Assembly: GCA_033720975.1 (NCBI GenBank)
Contig: JAWWBL010000045.1
Span: forward strand, 1 to 12,917
Origin: JAWWBL01 sp033720975
GTDB lineage: Bacteria > Actinomycetota > Acidimicrobiia > Spongiisociales > ZC4RG35
Direction of reading: 5' to 3'
DNA: 12,917 bases
Below are positions 7,874 to 12,917 of this stretch, in pieces. How positions within the stretch are numbered: the first letter of the stretch is position 1; each line of letters begins with the position of its first letter. The translations under genes and the position numbers were made by a program. The notes below the pieces were generated by a model. The model made no database searches. It saw only the letters and a list, made by a program, of their open reading frames with translations, and was not told the DNA's origin.

Positions 7874-7903
7874 TTGACATAGGTTTCGGCAGGTTCGTAA
7901 CCT
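7874..7903 (+). promoter_or_regulatory. Candidate rpmH operon promoter
   Basis: Perfect TTGACA (7874-7879), an 18-nt spacer, then TAACCT (7898-7903), which keeps the TANNNT core of actinobacterial -10 elements. It lies 33 nt before the rpmH ATG and could drive rpmH through jag, since these genes overlap or nearly touch. Confidence 0.6.
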
Positions 7904-7936
7904 GTCTTCGATCCCCCTCTCACCAGGAATCTCGCC

Positions 7937-8071
7937 ATGAAAAGGACTTATCAACCAAAGGTGCGCCGCAGGAAGCGGAGACACGGGTTTCGCCATCGAA
8001 TGCGGACTCGAGCCGGGCGCGCCACACTGAAGGCTCGACGGCAGAAAGGCCGGAAGCGTCTCGCCGCCTGA
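7937..8071 (+). CDS. rpmH: 50S ribosomal protein L34
   Basis: Small, very basic large-subunit ribosomal protein of 44 aa, too short for many ORF cut-offs. It begins MKRTYQPKVRRRKRRHGF, the L34 signature, and continues RMRTRAGRATLKARRQKGRKRL, ending AA. AGGA lies 8 nt before the ATG. It is first in the rightward block, with a TTGACA-type promoter just upstream. The rnpA start follows its stop by one base. The rpmH-rnpA order beside dnaA is one of the most conserved in bacteria. Confidence 0.98.
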   Translation: MKRTYQPKVRRRKRRHGFRHRMRTRAGRATLKARRQKGRKRLAA

Positions 8072-8072
8072 G

Positions 8073-8393
8073 GTGCAATCCCTTCGCGGGGAAGAGAGTT
8101 TCCGTAGAGTCTTGTCTGAAGGAAGACGCCAGCGCCAAGGCGGGCTCGTCGTGGTCAAGTCTCCAGGACAGCCAGGACCCCCTCGCGTCGGGTTTGTCGT
8201 CTCGAGACGAAGCGGAAATGCAGTGACGCGCAACCGCATCAAAAGACGCCTTCGCCACGCGGTGGCGGGCCGACAGCTGCAACCAGGGAACGACTACGTG
8301 ATCATTGCCGACAAACAGGTAGCGGACGCCGAGCACGAGACCTTGGTCTCATGGCTCCAGACGGCTCTTCGAGGAGGTCTTGATGGCTCTTGA
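8073..8393 (+). CDS. rnpA: Ribonuclease P protein component
   Basis: Protein cofactor of RNase P, which removes 5' leaders from precursor tRNAs with its catalytic RNA. It is 106 aa, close to the usual 110-120. ESFRRVLSEGRRQRQGGLVVV (8-28) matches the N-terminal helix and first strand, PRVGFVVSRRSGNAVTRNRIKRRLR (37-61) contains the RNR motif, and a C-terminal W-L helix follows. The GTG start at 8073 lies one base after the rpmH stop with no clear ribosome site, so coupling to rpmH is likely. The 3' end overlaps yidD by 11 nt. Confidence 0.96.
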   Translation: MQSLRGEESFRRVLSEGRRQRQGGLVVVKSPGQPGPPRVGFVVSRRSGNAVTRNRIKRRLRHAVAGRQLQPGNDYVIIADKQVADAEHETLVSWLQTALRGGLDGS

Positions 8394-8628
8394 TCTGCGT
8401 CCGCGGACAGCAGTGGTCGGCGTGATAAGGATTTACCAGAAATTGGTAAGTCCTGCCATGTCCCCCAATTGCCGTTACCAGCCCACCTGTTCGTCGTATG
8501 CGGCCCAGGCGATCAGTCGCTTCGGTGTGATTCGTGGAGGTTGGCTCGGCATCCGAAGGATTGGACGTTGTCACCCCTTGCGACCGGGTGGCTTCGATCC
8601 CGTCCCCGACAGTTGGAGGGCGGGATAG
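8383..8628 (+). CDS. yidD: Membrane protein insertion efficiency factor YidD
   Basis: Small amphipathic, membrane-associated protein of 81 aa, thought to assist YidC in inserting inner-membrane proteins. Family features: IRIYQKLVSPAMSPNCRYQPTCSSYAAQAI (15-44) with Cys30 and Cys36, and GGWLGIRRIGRCHPLRPGGFDPVP (52-75) with Cys63. Start choice: ATG at 8383 is preceded by GAGGAGG at 5-nt spacing; the TTG at 8380 is less favourable. The start lies inside the rnpA 3' end and the stop abuts the yidC ATG, a usual rnpA-yidD-yidC arrangement. Confidence 0.96.
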   Translation: MALDLRPRTAVVGVIRIYQKLVSPAMSPNCRYQPTCSSYAAQAISRFGVIRGGWLGIRRIGRCHPLRPGGFDPVPDSWRAG

Positions 8629-9645
8629 ATGTTCGACTTCTTAGGCACCTTGTTCGACGGACTGATCGCACTCCTCGGCTCCGTCCTGGCGGCCATGTTC
8701 GATTTCTTCTCTTTGGTTGTCTCCGCCGGTTGGGCCTATGGGCTGGCCATCATCGTGCTGACCATCCTGATCAACATCGTGGTCTTTCCGCTCACTCTCA
8801 AGCAGACCCGAGCAACCCGGGCCTTCACTGAGATCCAACCCAAGATCAAGAAAATTCAGGCGGAATACAAAGACGACCCTCAGGAGATGCAGCGACGTCT
8901 TCTCGAGACGCAGCGAGAGGCCGGAGCTACCCCGGGGGGCTGTCTTCTCCCACTATTGGTGCAGATGCCGATCTGGTTTGCCCTCTTCCGGTTGTTGCAA
9001 GGTCCAATCAGGTATTTGCGCGAGGTGGGGAGCGACGGCAACCTGACCAGTCGTCTTCAAGTCGATACGTCGGGCATACCCATAATCGATACGACCGCCG
9101 TACAACCTATAAACCCGGCATCGAAGCTCGGTGAGATGCTGCACCAACTCGGAGACTTTCTCGATCCGGGCAGCCTGGAGCTCACCAACTGGATTCCAGG
9201 GCTCGATATGAGCACTTTCCTCGGCATGAACCTGGGTATCAGTCCTTCCGCGGCGGTGGGGCACTTCGGGCTTGCCAGCGCCTTTCCCTATCTGCTCATG
9301 ATCGGGTTCATGGTGGCGGTTCAGTATGTACAGCAATGGCATGCCACCTATGGAGCGGAGCGTCCCGACCAACCAGGTGCCGGTGCCCAGCAGGCGATAA
9401 CCAAGATAATGCCACTATTTATCGGCTTCATCTCCTGGAACTTCCCAGCCGGCCTAGTGCTCTATTGGGCCACATCGAACCTCTTCCGATTGGGTCAGCA
9501 GGCCGTGATATTCAAGATCGACGGGCGCCCGTCCTCGCCAGGGACCCCCAAGGAATCGACCGAGTCGAAGGAATCCGATTCGGGTCAGGCCAAGAAGCCG
9601 CAGCCGGGCGCCGCCAACAAGCGCCGGAGGCGCAGAAGGAGATGA
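8629..9645 (+). CDS. yidC: Membrane protein insertase YidC (Oxa1 family)
   Basis: Inserts and folds inner-membrane proteins, alone or with SecYEG. It is 338 aa, the short form without the large proteobacterial periplasmic domain. The first conserved membrane helix is about residues 35-56, followed by the cytoplasmic coiled-coil hairpin QPKIKKIQAEYKDDPQEMQRRL (about 70-91). GGCLLPLLVQMPIWFALFRLLQ is the second conserved helix, and NFPAGLVLYWATSNLFRLGQQ is the last. The soluble tail is rich in Ser, Lys and Pro and ends in Lys plus seven Arg, suiting ribosome contact. One oddity: aligned on the conserved PLT, Asn49 occupies the position of the groove arginine (E. coli Arg366, B. subtilis SpoIIIJ Arg73). 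The ATG directly follows the yidD stop, with GGAGGG upstream. Confidence 0.97.
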   Translation: MFDFLGTLFDGLIALLGSVLAAMFDFFSLVVSAGWAYGLAIIVLTILINIVVFPLTLKQTRATRAFTEIQPKIKKIQAEYKDDPQEMQRRLLETQREAGATPGGCLLPLLVQMPIWFALFRLLQGPIRYLREVGSDGNLTSRLQVDTSGIPIIDTTAVQPINPASKLGEMLHQLGDFLDPGSLELTNWIPGLDMSTFLGMNLGISPSAAVGHFGLASAFPYLLMIGFMVAVQYVQQWHATYGAERPDQPGAGAQQAITKIMPLFIGFISWNFPAGLVLYWATSNLFRLGQQAVIFKIDGRPSSPGTPKESTESKESDSGQAKKPQPGAANKRRRRRRR

Positions 9646-9646
9646 G

Positions 9647-10489
9647 GTGGGCGACGTTTATCTAGACCTCAAAGCTAAGACCAGCGAAGTGGCGATAAAG
9701 GCAGCCATGATCGAGTTCGGAGTGACCGACCTCGATGAGCTGTCGGTGGAAGTGATCCAGGAACCGGAGACCGGATTTCTGGGCCGAGTCACCTCTCCGG
9801 GTGTCTATAGAGTCACCAAGAAGGCGGCCAAATCCCGCCGCTCCAAGCAACGCCGCAGCAAGGGTGCCAACAGCAGATCCGGTGAAACTGGCAAGCAGCC
9901 GGCGAATAGGGAGCGAACCGCAAAGAAATCCGCTAAGAATGGCGGAGGCAAGGGCGACAACAGGCCGAAACGCCCAAAGAGAGCGGAGAGACAAGTGAGC
10001 GACGATCGTCCGGAAGTTTCCATAGAGGAGCAAGCCGCAATAACCAAGGATTTCCTCGAGGGTTTGGTCGAGGCCTATGGGCTCGAAGGCACGGTGTCGA
10101 CCAGCATCGAGGACGATGTCATCATCGCCGACGTGTCCGGTGAGCAGACCGAGGCGCTGGTGGGGATTCGGGGATCGGTGCGATCCGCCATCCATGAGCT
10201 GACCCGGACCGTTCTCCAGCGATACGCCAACGACTCAGCCCGTTTACGCCTCGACATAGCGGGTTATGGGGAAAGGCGACGTCAAGCTCTGGCCATTTAC
10301 GGCGAACAACTCATCGAGCAACTGAAGTCCGAGGGTGGCGAGATAATGCTGGAGCCGATGAGCCCGGCAGACCGCAAGGTGATCCATGACGTGGCTTCCG
10401 CCCATGAAGGAGTCACCTCCTACTCGGAGGGGGAACCGCCACGTCGATACGTGGTTCTGAGCGCCGTGAGCGGTGGCGAAGAAGAGTAG
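9647..10489 (+). CDS. khpB: Jag/KhpB RNA-binding protein (Jag-N, KH, R3H)
   Basis: Cytoplasmic RNA-binding protein. Homologues (KhpB/EloR/Jag) act with KhpA and influence cell-wall synthesis and elongation. It is 280 aa. The Jag-N domain (about 3-52) has the GFLG motif (43-46). A long Lys/Arg/Ser-rich linker (about 57-118) follows, probably disordered. The KH domain (about 128-200) has GIRG (173-176) in the GxxG loop. The R3H domain (about 203-272) has Arg243 and His247 (RKVIH). The GTG start at 9647 is one base after the yidC stop; AAGGAG within the last yidC codons is spaced 5 nt from it, a well-placed ribosome site. A strong hairpin 22 nt after the stop probably ends the transcript. Confidence 0.94.
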   Translation: MGDVYLDLKAKTSEVAIKAAMIEFGVTDLDELSVEVIQEPETGFLGRVTSPGVYRVTKKAAKSRRSKQRRSKGANSRSGETGKQPANRERTAKKSAKNGGGKGDNRPKRPKRAERQVSDDRPEVSIEEQAAITKDFLEGLVEAYGLEGTVSTSIEDDVIIADVSGEQTEALVGIRGSVRSAIHELTRTVLQRYANDSARLRLDIAGYGERRRQALAIYGEQLIEQLKSEGGEIMLEPMSPADRKVIHDVASAHEGVTSYSEGEPPRRYVVLSAVSGGEEE

Positions 10490-10511
10490 AAACGTAATAA
10501 ACCGCTGGATC

Positions 10512-10543
10512 AGATACCCCGGGTCGTCAAACCCGGGGTATCT
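10512..10543 (+). terminator. Strong hairpin between jag and rsmG (probable terminator)
   Basis: Perfect 13-bp inverted repeat, AGATACCCCGGGT (10512-10524) and ACCCGGGGTATCT (10531-10543), with loop CGTCAA. The tail TTCGTGTTTC is only moderately T-rich, so termination may be partial. The 3' arm carries the only G-run (GGGG, 10535-10538) spaced like a ribosome site for rsmG, so the folded RNA would also hide it. Confidence 0.65.
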
Positions 10544-10545
10544 TC

Positions 10546-11154
10546 GTGTTTCACGTGAAACACCGGTTGTGGACCGAGATCGCTGGGATGGCGGGGGTTC
10601 AGCTCGAGCAGAGTCAGCTGCGGTTGTTGGAGACGTACCAGGACTGGCTGAGCGATGAAGCGGTGGCCGCCGGTGGGTTGGGACCGGGAGAACCGGAGCG
10701 GATAGATACGCGACACATCGCGGATTCCTTGCTCTTCGCCGTAGCCATGCCGATGATCCCCACCGAGATGTGGGATCTGGGTTCGGGCGCAGGTCTGCCC
10801 GGTATCCCCCTGGCAATTCTGCTGGAATCCACCAGCTTTGTCCTCGTGGAGAAGTCGGGACGACGCGTCGATCTCCTCGATCGAGCGCTCCGAATCCTCG
10901 AATTGGAGAACGTAGAAGTGCAGCACACCGAGATAGGACGCCTGAAAGGACCGGTTGAGGCACTGGTCAGTCGGGCAACTCTGGGCCCCGAGGAGACATT
11001 GGTCATTGCACAGAGGCTGCTGAGACCCGATGGGTTCGCCCTGATGGGCGGGTCCTGGACCGAGCCACCAAGCCACCGAGGCTGGCGAACGGTAGAAATC
11101 ACCCCACGAAGCCTTGACCATCCGGTTTGGGTTCTTATCATGCGCCGTCAATGA
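10546..11154 (+). CDS. rsmG: 16S rRNA (guanine527-N7)-methyltransferase
   Basis: SAM-dependent methylation of G527 of 16S rRNA, within the streptomycin-sensitive region of the 30S subunit; historically GidB. It is 202 aa (E. coli 207). Visible features: ERIDTRHIADSL (51-62, family helix), SAM motif DLGSGAGLPGIPLAI (77-91), VEKSGRRVDLLDRAL (101-115) and the SRA motif (142-144). The GTG start at 10546 lies within the parS palindrome, so the protein begins MFHVKH, encoded by the site itself. Alternative starts are GTG 10555 and ATG 10588; neither has a better ribosome site. The strong hairpin upstream separates it from jag. It overlaps parA by ATGA. Confidence 0.95.
   Translation: MFHVKHRLWTEIAGMAGVQLEQSQLRLLETYQDWLSDEAVAAGGLGPGEPERIDTRHIADSLLFAVAMPMIPTEMWDLGSGAGLPGIPLAILLESTSFVLVEKSGRRVDLLDRALRILELENVEVQHTEIGRLKGPVEALVSRATLGPEETLVIAQRLLRPDGFALMGGSWTEPPSHRGWRTVEITPRSLDHPVWVLIMRRQ
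10547..10562. other. parS centromere site
   Basis: TGTTTCACGTGAAACA is an exact match to the canonical bacterial parS palindrome. One more base pair on each side (10546-10563) extends the symmetry to 18 bp. ParB, encoded 1.4 kb away, is expected to load here with CTP and spread. The site overlaps the first codons of rsmG. Confidence 0.95.
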
Positions 11155-11936
11155 CCGATTCGGTGGTGGTAGCGCTCGCCAACCAAAAGGGCGGTGTCGG
11201 GAAATCGACGACAGCGATCAATCTGGCCGCGGCGTTGGCCTTTCAGGATCAGAGAGTGCTTCTCATCGATCTGGACCCCCAAGGTAACGCCTCCAGCGGC
11301 CTTGGTATCGACAGGGGGTCGATCGCCGCCTCCATATACGACGTGCTGTTGAAGGAATCCAGTCTCGAAGATGCAGTTGAGCCGACCTCGGTGAGAAACC
11401 TCTTCGTGGTACCGGCGACCATCGATCTGGCCGGCGCTGAGATCGAGTTGGTATCGCTGCTGTCCCGGGAGGCACGCCTCAAGTCGGCGTTGGAATCGTC
11501 GCCGTCCGAGTTCGATGTCGTGCTGATCGATTGCCCACCTTCGCTCGGGCTGCTCACGGTGAACGCTCTCACGGCGGCTGATGAGGTGATCATCCCGATC
11601 CAGTGCGAGTACTACGCGTTGGAGGGCCTCAGCCAGCTCCTCAAGAATGTGGATCTGGTCAAATCGAACCTCAATCCGGCCTTGAAGGTTGGAGGAGTCG
11701 TCCTCACCATGTACGACGGGCGCACCCGTCTTTCCCGCGAGGTCGCCGAGCAGGTTCGTGAGTACTTTGACGAGGTTGCCTACAAGACCGTCATCCCCCG
11801 CTCGGTCCGGCTTTCTGAGGCGCCTTCATATGGTGAGCCCATCGAGGCGTTTGACGGTATGAGCCGGGGCGCTATCGCCTACCGGCAGCTAGGGCGGGAG
11901 TTCCTGGCAAGACATGAGATGGAGGAGGCGAAATGA
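11151..11936 (+). CDS. parA: Chromosome partition ATPase ParA (Soj)
   Basis: Nucleoid-bound ATPase whose gradient, shaped by ParB-parS, separates newly replicated origins. It is 261 aa. The deviant Walker A KGGVGKST (13-20) has the signature Lys13, Walker A' is LLIDLDPQGN (37-46), and Walker B is VVLIDCPP (123-130). There is no N-terminal helix-turn-helix domain, so it is the short chromosomal type, not the autorepressing plasmid type. Start choice: ATG at 11151 overlaps the rsmG stop as ATGA and leaves the usual few residues before the first strand. A TTG at 11127 would add eight residues without support. No ribosome site is evident, so coupling to rsmG is likely. Confidence 0.97.
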   Translation: MTDSVVVALANQKGGVGKSTTAINLAAALAFQDQRVLLIDLDPQGNASSGLGIDRGSIAASIYDVLLKESSLEDAVEPTSVRNLFVVPATIDLAGAEIELVSLLSREARLKSALESSPSEFDVVLIDCPPSLGLLTVNALTAADEVIIPIQCEYYALEGLSQLLKNVDLVKSNLNPALKVGGVVLTMYDGRTRLSREVAEQVREYFDEVAYKTVIPRSVRLSEAPSYGEPIEAFDGMSRGAIAYRQLGREFLARHEMEEAK

Positions 11937-12787
11937 GCCCTAGGAAGGCGGGGTTAGGCCGTGGCCTGGAGGCGCTGATCCCCAGCGAAGCGGCCTCCGT
12001 TGAAACCGAGTTTCTTCAATTGGCAGTGGACGACGTGGTCCCCAACCCCGACCAGCCCAGGTCCCGGTTTGATGAGGAGTCACTCGAGGAGTTGGCCGCC
12101 TCCATCAAGGAAGTGGGTGTCCTCCAACCAGTCGTTGTCAGACCGGGAGACGATGCCTACATCCTGATAGCCGGCGAGCGACGATGGAGGGCAGCTAGAA
12201 GGGCAGGGCTGCAGACGATCCCGGCGGTTGTAAGGGGGGACAGCGCTGATTCTTCTCTGGTGGAGGCATTGGTCGAGAACATTCAACGCCAGGATCTGAC
12301 GCCACTCGAGGAAGCCCACGCCTTCAAACAACTCCTGGAAGATTATGGAATGACCCAGGAGAAGGTGGCTGATCGGGTCGGGAAATCCCGACCAGCAGTT
12401 GCGAACACCTTGCGTCTGCTTCAGCTTCCGGGTCCGCTACAGACGCTGGTTGATGCCGGAGGCCTGAGCGCAGGGCACGCCCGGGCACTGCTCACGCTGG
12501 ACGATCAGAAATATGCCATCTACCTGGGGGAAAAGGCTGCCGCCGAGGGCTGGAGTGTCCGTCAGGTCGAGGATGCGGTGCGGGATCGGAAGGCGATGGA
12601 GAGCACCCAGCCAAAGGCAAAGATCACCCATCTGCGACCGGCAGAGATCATCGAGTTGGAGAAGAGGCTCGAGGACCGCTTGGGTGCGAAGGTCAAGATC
12701 AACTACCGCAATCAGAGAGGCAGGGTCGAGATCAGGTTCGGTTCATTGGAGGACCTGGAACGGATCTACCGACTCATGTCTGACTAG
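11933..12787 (+). CDS. parB: Chromosome partition protein ParB (Spo0J)
   Basis: CTP-dependent sliding clamp that loads at parS and forms the partition complex. It is 284 aa. GLGRGLEALI near the N-terminus is the ParA-interacting segment. The ParB/Srx domain has NPDQPR (38-43), GVLQP (62-66), GERRWRA (81-87; CTP-binding box) and ENIQR (115-119). The helix-turn-helix is MTQEKVADRVGKSRPAVANTLRLL (140-163). The C-terminal dimerisation domain (about 230-284) ends GRVEIRFGSLEDLERIYRLM. The ATG at 11933 overlaps the parA stop as ATGA and has GGAGGAGG close upstream, a strong ribosome site. A perfect parS lies 1.4 kb upstream within the same cluster. Confidence 0.97.
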   Translation: MSPRKAGLGRGLEALIPSEAASVETEFLQLAVDDVVPNPDQPRSRFDEESLEELAASIKEVGVLQPVVVRPGDDAYILIAGERRWRAARRAGLQTIPAVVRGDSADSSLVEALVENIQRQDLTPLEEAHAFKQLLEDYGMTQEKVADRVGKSRPAVANTLRLLQLPGPLQTLVDAGGLSAGHARALLTLDDQKYAIYLGEKAAAEGWSVRQVEDAVRDRKAMESTQPKAKITHLRPAEIIELEKRLEDRLGAKVKINYRNQRGRVEIRFGSLEDLERIYRLMSD

Positions 12788-12917
12788 CCGCAGTCTCGAA
12801 GAAGCCGGCCAAACCTTCCGCCACCGCCACACCCACTTTCTCGTCGAGGTGCCGGCGGGCTATCACGGCGGCCGGAGCACGGGTGTCCTTGAGTAACGCG
12901 GTGGCACGGCCCTCCAC
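12774..12917 (-). CDS. 3' end of a convergent gene (47 codons); possibly a cell-wall amidase
   Basis: A minus-strand frame is open from the window edge to a TGA at 12774-12776, overlapping the last 14 nt of parB. The visible residues include ALLKDTRAPAAVIA, then a helix EKVGVAVAEGLAGFF, and end ETAASQT. The first segment resembles the T-R-x-P-A-V stretch near the end of N-acetylmuramoyl-L-alanine amidases, followed by a terminal helix. In Mycobacterium, an amidase-like gene (cwlM) lies convergent near parB. However, only about eight residues separate the two segments, fewer than in typical amidases. The family is therefore unsure. That it is a real gene rests on the open frame, protein-like composition and the lack of a competing frame. 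Confidence 0.4.
   Translation of the reverse strand: MEGRATALLKDTRAPAAVIARRHLDEKVGVAVAEGLAGFFETAASQT

Larger units (their letters stand above)
7479..7936. other. dnaA-rpmH intergenic region: second DnaA-box cluster and divergent promoters
   Basis: 458-nt gap between the divergent dnaA and rpmH genes. It contains DnaA-box-like sites near dnaA (7504, 7527) and further out (7692, 7713), a small dyad GCCAGA/TCTGGC (7749-7754, 7761-7766), two TTCGCGA copies 20 nt apart (7808, 7828), a 17-bp palindrome (7855-7871) and candidate promoters for both flanking genes. No convincing gene lies inside it. With the boxes on the other side of dnaA, the origin may be bipartite as in Bacillus. This half lacks an obvious AT-rich unwinding stretch. 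Confidence 0.6.

Noticed and set aside
7593..7880. 95-codon minus-strand frame in the dnaA-rpmH gap
   Set aside because: No recognisable domain, and it spans DnaA boxes, the palindrome and both promoter candidates.
7504..8226. 240-codon plus-strand frame through the origin, rpmH and the rnpA 5' end
   Set aside because: It crosses DnaA boxes and promoter elements and conflicts with unmistakable L34 and RnpA frames.

Overview
This window is the replication-origin region of a bacterial chromosome with moderately high GC content. Two gene blocks point away from a central dnaA/oriC zone. On the minus strand, leftwards, lie dnaA, dnaN, recF, dciA (DUF721), gyrB and gyrA, the last running off the left edge. 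On the plus strand, rightwards, lie rpmH, rnpA, yidD, yidC, jag/khpB, rsmG, parA and parB. This order, with a DUF721/DciA gene between recF and gyrB, GC-rich codons and TTGTCCACA-type DnaA boxes, is typical of Actinomycetota. The divergent proteins suggest a deep lineage such as Acidimicrobiia, but that placement is an inference. No phage, insertion sequence, CRISPR array, tRNA or rRNA is visible.

Region 1 (1-5935, minus strand) holds the gyrase subunits, the candidate helicase loader DciA, RecF and the sliding clamp. The genes are tightly packed: dnaN and recF abut (TGAATG), recF and dciA overlap by GTGA, and gyrB and gyrA are 14 nt apart. The only real gap is the roughly 120-nt gyrB leader, which carries a perfect hairpin. 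Region 2 (5936-7936) is dnaA flanked on both sides by origin-like DNA. The dnaA-dnaN gap has DnaA boxes, a GC-rich block, a DnaA-trio-like run and an AT-rich stretch in the order known for a basal unwinding element. The dnaA-rpmH gap has a second box cluster and the candidate promoters for dnaA and rpmH. Region 3 (7937-12787, plus strand) covers ribosome and RNase P components, membrane-protein insertion, an RNA-binding protein, rRNA methylation and chromosome partition. A perfect parS site is fused to the rsmG start codon, directly behind a 13-bp hairpin. At 12774-12917 the last 47 codons of a convergent minus-strand gene enter the window.

Together the genes cover origin recognition (DnaA), helicase loading (DciA), processivity (DnaN), gap repair (RecF), supercoil control (GyrAB) and origin segregation (ParABS). 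Every gene from dnaA to parB is transcribed away from oriC, so each is co-directional with its replication fork.

I see no wholly new multi-gene system. The points that stand out are: (a) a gyrase whose GyrA and GyrB both differ from consensus at residues that contact quinolones; (b) a well-formed candidate origin-unwinding element with box clusters on both sides of dnaA; (c) the hairpin/parS/start-codon overlap before rsmG; (d) a YidC with Asn in place of the usual groove Arg.
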